In this document: one piece after another, positions 21,807 to 33,517 of the stretch
Layout of the letters: the number at the start of each line of letters is the position of its first letter
Numbering within the stretch: the stretch's first letter is position 1
Source: Emmonsiellopsis sp. PD_33
Taxonomy: Eukaryota > Ascomycota > Eurotiomycetes > Onygenales > Ajellomycetaceae
DNA: 36,487 nt
NCBI GenBank assembly: GCA_032988165.1
Contig: JANTQF010000348.1
Coordinates: forward strand, 1 to 36,487
Direction: 5' to 3'
The notes under the pieces: model-generated
Seen by the model: the letters and a program-made list of their open reading frames with translations, nothing else
Told to the model about the DNA's origin: nothing
The model's database searches: none
Translations under genes and position numbers: made by a program

Positions 21807-23194
21807 CTAGGACGCGCTAGGACGAGTTGACACCCCCCCGCCCTCTAGAGCATTTCCAGTCCTCTTCCTTACCTCCTCTAACAATGCCTGTTCTTCCGCT
21901 TGTATTGCACTTTCCTCCTCTTCTAACATCTGTAATCTCGACGCCCTGTCTCTTTTCCGTTGTCTGACGGCTTCTAGATTGGAAAGTAGAGCTTGGATGT
22001 CGCTGGCTTGCGCTAGGGCGGTGTTTGGTGGTGGCTTGATCGGGGAAGCGGGTTGATGTGGGGGTTTAGCTGTACTTGTGTTCGTGTTTGATAGTCCGAT
22101 GGGGGATATTTGATAAGTTGAGGGTGTTATGGGGGTGACAGGGTTGCTATTTGGAGGCGATATCGGTGCTGGCTTAGGAATTCTCGAATTGCCCGTGTGA
22201 TTTTGATTTCCAGCGGAGACGGCATGTTCAGCGCCGGCGTCCAGTTCCCCAACTTGCTGTCTGCTGTTATTTTGAATAGCACCCGAGTCTGCCTCTGATA
22301 TGGATATCGCCGGAGTGCTATTGGGCAGAAGAAACGGAGGACCTCCTCGATCCCTGTGAGTATTGCCATCCGCTTCTAATTCCGCTGTGTTGTCGCTTCC
22401 GCAAATCTCTGTTCCGGATATTTCATAAACCATTGGGTTGGTTTCTGGCGGGTTGGAACTCCCTGTCTCCGTCTCTGACTCGGCACTGGGTGATGGGGTA
22501 TTTTTCTTCTTGCGTCGCGCCTGGAGCCAAAACCGTATTGCAAAGAATGATACAAGGAAAACTGCCAATGGGATTATGGTGGCAATTGCTGCCGTTCCAC
22601 CGGTACTAAGACGATCACCTCCCCCTAGCCCGCTGAAGTTGTCCAGGGCGCCCGGGGCACCGGGCAGAGTGGTGGATGTGGGGGGTACGATGGGAGGACT
22701 GGTTGAGAGAGGATATTCTGATGAACTAGTTGCCGTTATCGTTGTGGTTGATGGTGATGTTATCGTTGATGGATTTGAGGTAGAAAGGGACGATGCTGTT
22801 GTTTCTGTACTTATAACTGCAGAAGGATCCAAAGGAAACACCTTTTCGTAAGGCTCAAGGTCGACCCCAGCGATGTCACATTGCTCGACGAGATGAGTCC
22901 AGGCCTCTTTTCCACTGGGCCCTGCGCAGGCGTCTAGAAGACAGGCCACAACTTGATGCTGAAAACCGCCCTCTGAGGCATCCCCACAGCAATCGGGGTC
23001 AGACAGCCATTTGTCGCAGGCACGGTCGTTTACGGCAGTCTGAAAACACTTGTACTATCCGCCTATTAGCATTGGTATTGTGAAACGAATGTATCAGATG
23101 GATAGCTTACTGCGCACTCTGGGATGTTCGCTCCAGCCACAACATCTGCGACAATGGCGATAGTCACGGTAAGAAATGCACCAGCGCTGTGCAT
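21807..23194 (-). CDS. CFEM-domain single-pass membrane protein
   Basis: Minus strand, exon 1 23194-23111 and exon 2 from 23048 (or 23054) to 21807, giving 441 or 443 aa. The order of features is as follows. A signal peptide (AFLTVTIAIVADVVAGA) comes first, then a CFEM-type Cys-rich module: PECA, CFQTAVNDRACDKW, DPDCCGDA, VACLLDACAG, and a last Cys in VEQCDIAG. A Ser/Thr-rich stalk follows, then a transmembrane helix (AIATIIPLAVFLVSFFAIRF) with a basic stop-transfer RRKKK. The cytoplasmic tail is Pro/Asn-rich and ends in a coiled coil (RLQMLEEEESAIQAEEQALL). CFEM proteins serve in haem/iron capture, adhesion or surface sensing; the TM and long cytosolic tail favour a sensor or wall-anchored receptor, which is inference. 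The intron has a GTAAGC donor, a CTAAT branch and two possible acceptors 6 bp apart. Confidence 0.8.
23049..23110 (-). other. Intron of CFEM gene with two in-frame acceptors
   Basis: Donor GTAAGC at 23110. Acceptors read GATAG and, six bases further, CAAG. Using the first adds Tyr-Lys between PECA and CFQ; using the second joins them directly. Both keep the frame. Confidence 0.7.
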
Positions 23195-24254
23195 TTTGAG
23201 CTTGGGCAGCATGCAGGTGCTGGGTCAGTGAGAAACATGAATAGTCCCGGTGCTGAGCCGCGATTCTTGTGGTGAAAGGCTGGCAGCTGTTACACCGTAG
23301 CAGTGGTATTCCCGGCTATATTAGTGACACAAAATCATTGTTCTGATGAGGTCTCCGTAGGAAGGATGATGACAACAGGGAGAGAAGAAAAGCACCGCGT
23401 ATTGGAGGGGAGTAGCCGAGCTGTCACGCGGGTCCTGCCGCCGAAAAGGGGGATACCTACCCACCCGAAGAAGCAACGGTGGTTATGGAGATGACAGATG
23501 TTGGACTGTGGGCAAACTCGCAACTATCATTGATCAGAGCAAGAGATGGCGCACAGGGATTGAACAAACTTGTGCTATGTATCCTTAGTGCAATATGGCG
23601 TAGCATAAACGCTTTTTAATGTGTTTCAAGGCATAACATCACTAAGTTGTGGAGAGTCCCTGCGGGAACCTGGAGATGTGACGTGTATTCCATTCCATGT
23701 GAGAAATGTTGGACAAAAAGCGCGTGTAATTGGCCCTTTGGAAGCCAACTATCCATTGTTTGCTATGTACTAGGTACATGTACAATGCCTGTGCCAATGG
23801 TGATACTGTAACCCAGGGTGATTGTTTCTCCTGAAACTAACATGGCAACTGACGGATGTTGGGGCTGGTATTCTAAGCATGGACATAGCTGGAGTGAGTG
23901 ATAGAAGCTTTTGAATGAAACGCAATGAAACATCCATGATACCCCCAAGGCGAGGGATATGTCCTTGGGATTGGAGAGGGAAAGGATGAGATGGGCAGAG
24001 CTTGAGCTATCTCCCCCTTGTGTTACTGATAAGAAACGCGGGGCTACAATCAGATGAAAGTAGAAAGTAGAAAACAACGGAGAAGAGAAGACAAATGGGG
24101 GAGTGCCAAAGGAGAGAATAGCTAGACATGCGATGTAGTGTCTATCCCGATGTTTGGAGATAGCAGTTGCAGTTGAGATAGAAGTGATGCCGCTATGCCC
24201 GATCTGGCCAGCTGGTTATCAGATTCGCAGCTCGAACTGCACGAAAAAGCTGCG

Positions 24255-24309
24255 GCCAATCGGAGGCCCGTGCCCCTCGCCAAGCCCGGCCGCCGCGCCT
24301 CCGATTGGC
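24255..24309. promoter_or_regulatory. Inverted pair of CCAAT boxes
   Basis: GCCAATCGGAGGC at 24255-24267 and its exact reverse complement at 24297-24309, a 13-bp inverted repeat with a 29-bp GC-rich spacer. CCAAT elements are bound by the fungal HapB/C/E complex. The position 240-300 bp upstream of the pyrABCN-type start fits a promoter element. Binding is inferred, not shown. Confidence 0.6.
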
Positions 24310-24497
24310 TGCGGCGTCCCCCACCGCGGTGAAAAAAAAGCCCAGCAGAAAAAATCTGATCACCGAACCCCTCCAAGACCAGTATCAACCTCACCTTTCC
24401 CTCTCTTCATTGCTCTCTGTCCCCGCCTCACTTCTCCCCCTCTCCAATTCTTCCGCGGCCAGTTGCCACTCAATTCCTCTCCGGTGGCCCTCCGCTG

Positions 24498-24509
24498 ATG
24501 CGTTGCTGA
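24498..24509 (+). promoter_or_regulatory. Three-codon upstream ORF in the pyrABCN-type leader
   Basis: ATG CGT TGC TGA, 41 bases before the main ATG at 24551. It could modulate translation if the transcript starts upstream of 24498, which the CT-rich tract at 24360-24460 suggests but does not prove. Confidence 0.4.
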
Positions 24510-24550
24510 AGCATCTCCTGCCGGCGTACTGTCCCTCACAGGACCCCAAC

Positions 24551-27500
24551 ATGCCACTCCTCACCCCCGTTTCCGACGCAAAAAGCCCTGCTCCTCAAAC
24601 CCCCTCCGTGAGAAGCAGACGACTTACCGACACCGCTGCTCCCTCCAGCCCCGCCTCCGGCGGCGTTGTCGCCTACACCCAGAGCCGGGACGTGCTCCCC
24701 TCGCTGGCTCCCCAAGCCTCCAACAATGGTGGTGTGATCTCCCCGGCTTCCGCCCCCAAGGATCGCGAGGGCAACAAGTGGTATGCCCTCGAGCTGGAGG
24801 ATGGCACTGTCTACCAGGGCTACAGCTTTGGCGCTGAGAAGAGCATTGCTGGAGAATTGGTTTTCCAGACTGGCCTGGTGGGATACCCCGAGTCCGTCAC
24901 CGACCCCTCGTACCGCGGCCAGATCTTGGTCATTACATTCCCCTTGGTGGGCAACTATGGTGTTCCTTCGCGCGAGGCCGTCGACGAACTGCTGGGCAGC
25001 CTGCCAAAGCATTTCGAGTCCAGCCAGATCCACATTGGCGGTCTGGTCGTCGCCAGCTACTGTGGCGAGGACTTCTCCCATTTCTTGGCCGACTCCTCGC
25101 TTGGCACTTGGCTGAAGGAGCAAGGAGTCCCGGCCATGCATGGCGTCGATACCCGTGCCCTCACCAAAAGAATCCGGGAAAAGGGAAGCATGCTTGGCCG
25201 CATGCTTCTGCAGAAGCCCGACGTGAGCGAGGAAGTCTTCAACGGCGACAGCTTGGACAGCCTGCCCGTTGATGACGATGAAAGATCCGATGCTTGGCGG
25301 GAATCGTTTGAGCAAATTGAATGGGTGGATCCTAACAAGAGAAATCTTGTGAATGATGGTGAGAAAACACGCCTGCGGTCTCTGGTTTGTTTTTAATCTC
25401 CGGTTTCTGACTTGGATTTTGCAGTTTCTCTCAAGGAACCCCGCTTGTTCTGCCCTCCAGCCTCGACGGCCCTCAAACACCCATCTGGTCGACCAGTCAG
25501 GGTCGTGTGTGTGGATGTTGGGATGAAATACAACCAACTTCGATGCTTGCTCTCCCGTGGCGTCGAGGTTCTTGTTGTCCCCTGGGACTACGATTTCCCT
25601 GCCTTGGCTGGGAAGGACTACGATGGTCTTTTCATTTCCAATGGCCCCGGTGACCCTGCTATGCTTTCTATTACCGTGAAGAACATCGCCACAGCTCTCA
25701 AGGACGCGCGGACGCCAATTTTCGGTATCTGTCTTGGACATCAATTGCTTGCCCGAGCTTCTGGTGCGGGCACCATCAAGATGAAATTCGGTAACCGCGG
25801 CCACAACATCCCATGTACCAGTCTGATCTCCGGTCGTTGCTACATCACATCCCAGAACCACGGTTATGCAGTCGATTCCAACACCCTGACTGAAGGATGG
25901 GAAGAACTCTTTGTCAACGCCAACGATGGAAGCAACGAAGGTATTAGACACGTCAGCCGCCCATTCTTCAGTGTCCAATTCCACCCCGAGAGTACTCCAG
26001 GTCCCCGTGATACTGAGTTCTTGTTCGACGTCTTTATCGACTCGATCAAGAAGAGTGTTGCATCCGTTCAGGCCTTGACTGAGCCTGTCAGCTTCCCTGG
26101 TGGCACCCTCGAGCAAAACGAGATTGCGCACCCAAGAGTGTCCGTTAAGAAGGTTCTCGTTCTTGGTAGCGGTGGCCTCAGTATCGGTCAAGCTGGAGAG
26201 TTCGACTACTCCGGAAGTCAGGCGATAAAAGCCCTCAAGGAGGAAGGGATCTACACTATCCTAATTAACCCTAATATTGCTACGATCCAAACCTCCAAGG
26301 GTCTCGCTGACAAAGTCTACTTCTTGCCGGTCAACGCGGACTTTGTACGCAAAGTCATCAAGCACGAACGCCCAGACGCCATCTACTGTACTTTCGGTGG
26401 CCAGACCGCTCTCCAGGTCGGTATCCAACTCAAGGATGAGTTCGAAGAGCTTGGTGTTCAAGTCCTTGGTACCCCAATTGACACCATCATCACTACTGAG
26501 GACCGCGAGCTTTTTGCTAGAAGCATGGAAGCTATCGGCGAAAAATGCGCCAAGTCTGCCTCCGCCTCTTCGATGGACGAGGCCATGGAAGCCGTCAAGG
26601 ACATTGGCTTCCCTGTTATTGTTCGTGCTGCCTATGCTCTTGGTGGCTTGGGAAGTGGCTTCGCTGAGAACGAGGACCAATTGCGGGAACTTTGCTTGAA
26701 AGCCTTTGCTGCTTCTCCCCAGGTGCTTATTGAAAGAAGTATGAAAGGCTGGAAGGAGATTGAGTATGAGGTGGTTCGCGACGCTCGTGATAACTGTATC
26801 ACTGTTTGCAACATGGAAAATTTCGATCCCCTTGGCATCCATACTGGTGATTCCATTGTTGTCGCCCCTTCACAGACACTATCCGATGAGGATTACAACA
26901 TGCTTCGAACCACTGCTGTCAACGTCATCCGTCATTTGGGCGTCGTTGGTGAGTGTAACATCCAGTATGCATTGAACCCATTTTCCAGGGAATATTGCAT
27001 TATTGAAGTCAATGCTCGTTTGTCACGATCGTCTGCGCTCGCCTCGAAAGCAACCGGTTACCCACTTGCCTTCATTGCCGCGAAGCTTGGACTTGGAATC
27101 CCATTGAATGAGATCAAAAACTCCGTTACCAAGGTCACCTGCGCTTGCTTCGAGCCTTCGCTTGATTACGTGGTTGTCAAAATTCCTCGTTGGGATCTGA
27201 AAAAGTTCACTCGTGTCTCTACCCAGCTTGGCTCCTCGATGAAGAGTGTTGGCGAGGTCATGAGTATTGGAAGGACTTTTGAAGAAGCTATCCAGAAGGC
27301 CATCCGCTCTGTGGATTTCCACAATCTCGGCTTCAACGAGACCAGCGCGCTCATGTCGATCAAAAACGAGCTCCAGACTCCTTCGGACCAACGTCTCTTT
27401 GCCATCGCCAACGCCATGCATTCCGGCTATACCGTGGATGACATCTGGGAATTGACAAAGATTGACAAATGGTTCCTCCGCAAACTCAAGGGCCTCAGCG

Positions 27501-30500
27501 ACTTTGGAAAGTTCATGAGCGGCTACAATGCCACCACCGTGCCCAATTCCCTTCTCCGCCAGGCTAAGCAGCTCGGATTCTCTGACCGCCAGCTGGCCAA
27601 GTTCCTCAGCTCCAATGAGCTCGCTATCAGACGTTTGCGAGTCGAGGCGGGTATCATCCCAGTGGTGAAGCAAATTGACACAGTTGCCGCCGAATTCCCA
27701 GCCTTCACCAACTACCTGTACCTGTCATATAATGGTTCGGAGAACGATGTCGACTTCAACGACAAGGGTGTCATGGTGCTTGGTTCGGGTGTCTACAGAA
27801 TCGGTTCTTCCGTCGAATTCGATTGGTGTTCCGTGAGAACTATCCGGACTCTTCGCGAGCAAGGTTACAAAACAGTTATGGTCAATGTAAGTGAATATCT
27901 CGTGTTTCCGCTCCTCCCACCCTCTCCCCCCCGATCACCCCCCCGTCCGCGGCCTTAAATGGGCAAAATTGGCGGTCCTTGCGCTTTCCGCTCCTCCCAC
28001 CCTTCCCCCCCCTCCAACCACCCTCCTCTCTGGTGCCCTAGATGGGTATGGGTTGTGAGGGGTATGGGCATGGCTTTTCCATAGATTGCATTTCCCCTCA
28101 ATTCCCCCCAATTCCCAGAAACCCCCCGGATTTTTCCCAAAATCCTCTCCCAGCTTTTCCTACACCCTCCCTCAGAATATCCCACGGCCTCCACCAGATA
28201 TCCCACTGGCCACTCCAGATTCCCATTAGGCTCGCTCAAAGACTGTCTTCACTGTCTACTGTGCTGCTCCATCGATTTTCCCCCAATCCCGTTTCCCAGC
28301 ATCAAGTGTCAGGATGCATGTCTTCAAGAAACCGTCCCATCACCGGGGGTCCGGATGTGCCTCTTGCTGCGTCTCTTGATGTGTGTCTTAATGCTTGTCT
28401 TGATGCCTCTCCTAATGCCCCTCTTAATGCCTGTCTTGATGCGTGTCGGCGCAACAAACTGCCCATGCAATTGTTGCCCAAGAAACGAAGTTCCATCACG
28501 TGCCGTCCCTTTCAGGACTAGCGTCAAATTGTGCCGACGTTTCCCTTTTGGGCCTAGCGCGAACCCCTTTGAACCCCCTTTGAACTATAGCCTCATGCGC
28601 AACAGATATATTGGAATCAATCTACAGAAGTACAATGCTAACATTAATGGTTCGAAAAGTTCAACCCAGAGACCGTGTCCACTGATTACGATGAAGCGGA
28701 TCGTCTTTATTTCGAGAATATCAACTTGGAGACCGTCCTGGATATTTACCAACTTGAGTCGTCTTCCGGAGTCATCATGTCTATGGGTGGACAGACGCCG
28801 AATAACATTGCCCTACCTTTGCATCGTCTGAATGTGAACATCTTGGGTACCTCGCCAGAAATGATTGATACGGCTGAGAATCGCTACAAGTTCTCCCGAC
28901 TCCTTGATCATATCGAAGTCGACCAGCCTGCTTGGAAGGAATTGACCAGCATTGAAGAGGCTACCGAATTCTGCAACAAAGTTAGCTACCCAGTCTTGGT
29001 CCGGCCGTCGTACGTGCTGTCCGGTGCAGCCATGAACACCGTCTACTCGCAAGACGACCTTGCGAATTATCTTAACCAGGCTGTTGAGGTTTCCCGTGAA
29101 CATCCAGTCGTCATCACCAAGTACATTGAGAATGCCAAAGAAATCGAGATGGACGCTGTTGCAAAGAATGGTGTCATGGTTGGCCATTTCATCTCCGAAC
29201 ACGTTGAGAATGCTGGTGTCCATTCTGGTGATGCTACGTTGATTCTCCCGCCCCAGGACTTGTCTCCTGAGACTGTCCGACGGATCGAGGAGGCTACTCG
29301 CAAGATTGGAAACGCTTTGAACGTTACTGGACCTTACAACATTCAGTTCATTGCCAAGGATAACGACATCAAGGTTATCGAGTGTAACGTCCGAGCTTCT
29401 CGGTCATTCCCATTCGTTTCCAAGGTTATGGGTGTCGATCTCATTGAAATGGCCACCATGGCCATGATCGGAAAGCCATTCACCGAGTACCCTCCAGTCA
29501 ACATTCCTAAGAACTATGTCGGCGTCAAGGTACCGCAATTCTCCTTTTCCCGACTCTCGGGGGCCGACCCCGTTCTTGGCGTGGAGATGGCTTCAACCGG
29601 TGAGGTTGCTTGCTTCGGTCGTGACAAATACGAGGCTTATATCAAGGCTTTGATTTCAACTGGCTTCAAGCTTCCTAACAAGAACATTCTCTTCTCGATC
29701 GGTTCGTTCAAGGAGAAGGTGGAGATGCTCCCATCCATTAAAAAGTTGCACTCGCTGGGCTACAACCTGTTTGCGACTGCAGGTACCGCTGACTATCTCA
29801 AGGAGCATGGTCTTCCTGTCAAGTACCTGGAACTTCTCGCTGGAGAGGATGATGACTTGAAATCGGAGTATTCCCTCACTCAGCATCTGTCCAATAACCT
29901 CATCGACCTTTATATCAATTTGCCGTCTAGCAACAGATTCAGGCGACCAGCCAGCTATATGAGCAAGGGTTATCGCACTCGTCGTATGGCCGTGGACTAC
30001 CAAACGCCACTCGTTACGAACGTGAAGAACGCCAAAATCTTGATCGAGGCTATTGCTCGCCATTACGCGATGAACGTGCAGGGTCTTGACTGCCAAACAG
30101 GCTATCGCTCTGTCACCCTTCCCGGCCTGATCAATATCGCAGCCTTTGTTCCAGGACTCGCCAACCCCAGCTCCCCTGACTTCCAGCTTGTGACCAAGGC
30201 TTCCATTGCCAATGGATTTAGCATGGTCCGCATCATGCCCGTTGGCGTGGACAGCTTTGTGACCGACGCCAGAGCTCTCAAGACTGCCCAACACAACTCC
30301 TCGAAGGGCTCATTCTGCGACTTCAATCTGTCCGTCGCAGCTACGTCAACCAACTCGGAGCAAGTCGGCCAGGTCACTGGCGAAGTTGGTTCCTTGTTTA
30401 TCCCGTTCAATCACTTGTCGGGTAATATCAACAAGGTTGCGGCGGTTACTTCTCACTTTGCCTCGTGGCCCACGAGCAAGCCGATCATCACCGACGCCAA

Positions 30501-32325
30501 AGCCACCGATCTCGCTTCGATACTGCTCCTTGCTAGCCTCCATAGCCGCAATATTCATGTCATGAGTGTTACTACGAAGGATGATATCGCTCTTATCGCC
30601 CTCAGCAAGGAGAAGGGGCTTAAAGTGACATGCGATGTGTCAATTTACTCCCTTTTCCTTTCGACTGACGATTATCCTGATTGCACATGCCTGCCATCTA
30701 AGAAGGACCAGGAGACCCTTTGGGAGTACCTGGACACAATTGACGTATTCTCTGTTGGCAGTCTTCCGTACCAGCTTGCCGGTGACCAAGCCTCCCCAGC
30801 TGTCGGCATCCAGGACGCGATTCCCTTGCTCTTCACCGCAGTCTCCGAGAGCCGCTTGACCGTCGAGGACGTCACCGCCAGGCTGTACACCAATCCCAAG
30901 AGAATATTCGAGCTGCACGATCAGCCGGATGCCTCGGTCGAGGTCGAATATGACCGCCCATATGTGTTCCAAAGCCATGATATCTGGTCGCCATTCTCTG
31001 GCCGGACCTTGAAGGGATCTGTCCGCCGTGTTACCTTCGAAGGCAAAACCTCTTGCCTTGATGGTGAGATCATGCCAGACGCGGCCAAGGGTGCCGATAT
31101 GTCCACCCATCGATTGGCACCAGAACCAACATTCGTCAAGGAGGTTCCCTCCTCTCCTCGGCCAGACAGCGCTTTAGGAAGACGGTTGTCCATTTCGACC
31201 ACACCTATTGCTCGCCGGGGACTGAAACCATATGACTCGTACATTGTGCCGACTGGCGCCGATGAACTCCCACCTGTGGCTCCCCTGTACACGTACGCAT
31301 CTCAAATCTCACCCTCGCTGCGACAGCTTCTTTCGCAGTCCTCCTTCAAGCAGAAGCATATCCTGTCAGTCAGCCAATTCAATCGCACTGATCTGCATCT
31401 TCTCTTCACTGTTGCCCAAGAGATGCGCCTGGGTGTGCAGCGCCATGGTGTCCTCGATATCCTGAAGGGCCGTGTCCTGGCGACCCTGTTCTTCGAGCCC
31501 TCCACTCGCACATCTGCTTCCTTTGATGCTGCTATGCAACGCCTTGGTGGTAGAACCGTCCCTGTTGTCACTCAACACTCCTCTGCTCAAAAGGGCGAGA
31601 CCCTCCAAGACACCATCCGCACCGTGGGGTCCTACACCGATGCCATCGTCCTCCGTCATCCTGAAGACAGCAGCGCGGCCACGGCCGCCAAGTTCTCGCC
31701 CGTGCCGATCATCAATGGTGGTAACGGCAGCCTCGAGCACCCTACGCAAGCCTTCCTCGACCTCTTCACCATCCGCGAGGAATTGGGTACCGTCAGCGGC
31801 ATCACAGTTACCTTCACTGGTGATCTGAAATACGGTCGCACCGTGCATTCGCTGGTCAAACTCCTCCAATTCTATGAGGTCCGCGTCCAGCTCGTCTCCC
31901 CCAAGGCTCTCTCCATCCCGGAAGAAGTCCGACAGCAACTCATCGCCTCTGGCCAGCTTGTCCTCGAGTCGACCGAACTCACACCCGAGATTGTGGCTCA
32001 ATCCGATGTACTGTACTGCACCCGCGTTCAGAAGGAGCGGTTCGCCGACCTGGAGGAGTACGAGAGACTGAAGGATACCTTCGTCATCGACAACACCGTT
32101 CTCAAGCAGGCGAAGAGTCAGATGGTTGTCATGCACCCCTTGCCGCGCAACCAGGAGATCGACGAGGAGGTCGACTTCGACCAACGGGCAGCCTATTTCC
32201 GACAGGTGAGTCACAGGCCCCATCCCCGCGGCTTCATGCCGGTTGCTAATATTCCCTCTTCTCCAACACAGATGAAATACGGACTCTACTGCCGCATGGC
32301 GTTGCTGGCCTTGGTCATGGCGTAG
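24551..32325 (+). CDS. pyrABCN: Multifunctional CPSase II-ATCase of pyrimidine synthesis
   Basis: Four exons: 24551-25358, 25425-27886, 28660-32205, 32272-32325, total 2289 aa. The protein catalyses the first two steps of de novo UMP synthesis: glutamine, bicarbonate and ATP to carbamoyl phosphate, then condensation with aspartate. Domain order is as follows. A glutamine amidotransferase (about 75-475) has nucleophile C372 in GICLGHQL, and H456/E458 in FHPES. CPSase halves start at about 507 (VLVLGSGGLSIGQAGEFDYS) and about 1048. An MGS-like regulatory domain (about 1433-1550) is the usual UTP-feedback site in the family. A dihydroorotase-like domain (about 1570-1925) lacks the HxH metal motif (LPGLINIAAFVPG) and is thus inactive, as in other fungi. 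ATCase (about 1985-2289) has STRTS at 2038-2042, HPTQAFLD and HPLPRNQEID. The first in-frame ATG is 24551. Confidence 0.96.
25359..25424 (+). other. Intron 1 of pyrABCN-type gene
   Basis: 66 bp, GTGAGA donor, TTGCAG acceptor. Splicing makes a Val codon in NLVNDVSLKEPRLF. Confidence 0.9.
27905..28004 (+). repeat. Duplicated 19-bp segment within intron 2
   Basis: TTTCCGCTCCTCCCACCCT occurs at about 27905 and again at about 27986, each followed by a C-run, suggesting a local duplication of about 80 bp. Confidence 0.7.
28360..28447 (+). repeat. 12-bp tandem repeat within intron 2
   Basis: About seven imperfect units of the type TGTCTTGATGCC (variants CTCTTAATGCC, TCTCCTAATGCC). Confidence 0.85.
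32206..32271 (+). other. Intron 3 of pyrABCN-type gene, stop-free and in phase
   Basis: 66 bp, GTGAGT donor, GCTAAT branch, ACACAG acceptor. It lies between YFRQ and MKYGLYCRMALL, the conserved ATCase C-terminus. Its length is a multiple of three with no in-frame stop, so an unspliced transcript would encode 22 extra residues. Confidence 0.85.
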
Positions 32326-33079
32326 TGGAGCTTCGACCGCGAAAGGAAAAGATATTGTGGCCAATGTCTTTTTTTGTTCTGGATTCCTTAATAGATTTGT
32401 TTATATACATTTCTTCGAGGGGTTTCGTTTTTTGCGAGTTTTACCGGTTTCCCGAAAAGTTTTGGCTTTGCTGTTGCTTTTCCGTCCTTTTTTTCCCCGC
32501 CGTCATTGCGTTTTGCGTTATATCTCTTTCCTTTTCCATTCGTTTTTTTTTTTTTTAGCAATGCAGAGATACGTATATATAAACAGTAGGCATAATTTCC
32601 CGTGTATGATATGGTATGGGTGTATTATTTTATTTCATTTTTTCATGACGTTTACGTGGTTTACGTGGTTTATGTGTTTTATGTGGTGTTTTGGGTTCGT
32701 TGCGTTTTGTGTGTTTTTTGTTTTGTTTGGCATGTTTTGTGTGTTTTGTGTCTTTTTTTTCTTCTTGTTTCTTTTATTGGCATTTTCTCTACATTTTGCT
32801 GGCATTTCCCTGGCGTTTCTTCTTTGCATTTGCATCCGGGATGGATTGGATATGGACATACTATGAGATACCTGGCTGGTTATGGATGGGATGGGAGATG
32901 GGAATCATGGGAATTGGAAAGGGCGGGGAGTTTATTGCACATATTTCACGATTACATGGGGGGGTAGGATATCCCCCCCCATGACTGACAGGGGCTTTTT
33001 TCCCTGCTACTGGGCCTGACAAATATGGCATAGGCATTATTGCCAGTTACAGAGTTACTTTCTTGCCTTTCCATTCCTT
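32326..33079. other. 3' region of pyrABCN-type gene
   Basis: T-rich, low-complexity sequence (T-run 32545-32556, TTTTGTG repeats 32680-32760). A long ORF here is simply the product of few A residues on +. Holds a C/G hairpin at 32955-32983. Confidence 0.6.
32955..32983. repeat. Short G/C inverted repeat (hairpin)
   Basis: CATGGGGGGG and CCCCCCCATG flank a 9-base centre that itself includes GGATATCC. Lies 630 bp past the pyrABCN-type stop. Confidence 0.6.
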
Positions 33080-33517
33080 CTAGAGTGCGTTACTAACTTT
33101 TAGACTTTTGGATGGATATTCGCACGGATTGCAACATAATTCTGCAGACGTTCCAGGTTCTAGAAAGGAAGGGGACATGGGACGAGGCGCGGTAAATCCC
33201 TCCAAGTTCCAACAGATATCCTTGTGATAAATTCTCTCCGTCCTCCCTTGCTTCCATGTCATCAAAGAAAATACATTTTTAGAGCAGGCAGGACACCGGA
33301 GCGGATCAGCGATCTTCCTGGAAGGATCCACGCTAGCTATTAATAGAAATGGGGCCGGATCACGTGGTGACGCCTTGGCAGTCTTGGCGTCCTGAGGCTG
33401 AGCTCCCAACTTCAACTTCATCTGTTCAGGAAGAGAATATTCCTGCCCGCAGTCATCGAGAGACAGAGACTCTGGCAACACGCGAAATGGCGATTCATGT
33501 GTTGGGCTCACACTCAA
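33080..33517 (-). CDS. Hypothetical small protein with CxxC motif (doubtful)
   Basis: A 145-codon open frame from an ATG at 33517. The middle holds CPACSKNVFSLMTWKQ, a CxxC that could start a zinc ribbon, with further Cys near the end (CCNPC). I do not recognise the family. Against it: a competing ORF on the other strand, no visible introns, and no clear promoter. For it: length, sensible amino-acid composition, and the clustering of Cys residues. If real it converges on the pyrABCN-type gene. Confidence 0.35.
   Translation of the reverse strand: MSVSPTHESPFRVLPESLSLDDCGQEYSLPEQMKLKLGAQPQDAKTAKASPRDPAPFLLIASVDPSRKIADPLRCPACSKNVFSLMTWKQGRTERIYHKDICWNLEGFTAPRPMSPSFLEPGTSAELCCNPCEYPSKSLKVSNAL

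Larger units (their letters stand above)
23195..24550. other. Divergent intergenic region upstream of pyrABCN-type gene
   Basis: No gene recognised in 1.36 kb between two divergently transcribed genes. It contains the CFEM promoter at its left and the pyrimidine gene promoter at its right. The right end holds two inverted CCAAT boxes and a CT-rich leader (24360-24460). Short ORFs on both strands overlap and have no family features. Confidence 0.6.
27887..28659 (+). other. Intron 2 of pyrABCN-type gene, unusually long
   Basis: 773 bp with a GTAAGT donor, a GCTAAC branch at 28638-28643 and an AAAAG acceptor. It joins TVMVN to FNPETVSTDYD, restoring a conserved CPSase stretch, so the intron is certain even though its length is exceptional for this kind of genome. 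It contains C-rich tracts, a duplicated 19-bp segment and a 12-bp tandem repeat. Confidence 0.9.

Noticed and set aside
24305..24550. In-frame N-terminal extension of pyrABCN
   Set aside because: The frame is open upstream but contains no ATG before 24551 and crosses promoter elements; treated as leader.
24536..26191. 551-codon frame on - opposite pyrABCN exons 1-2
   Set aside because: Antisense shadow caused by codon bias of the real gene; no family features.
28042..28527. ORFs on both strands within intron 2 of pyrABCN
   Set aside because: Products of the 12-bp repeat (periodic LMPVLM or KTGIKRGI peptides); not genes.
32357..32866. 169-codon and overlapping frames on + after pyrABCN
   Set aside because: T-rich low-complexity sequence gives Phe/Cys/Val-rich nonsense in all three frames; it is 3' flank.
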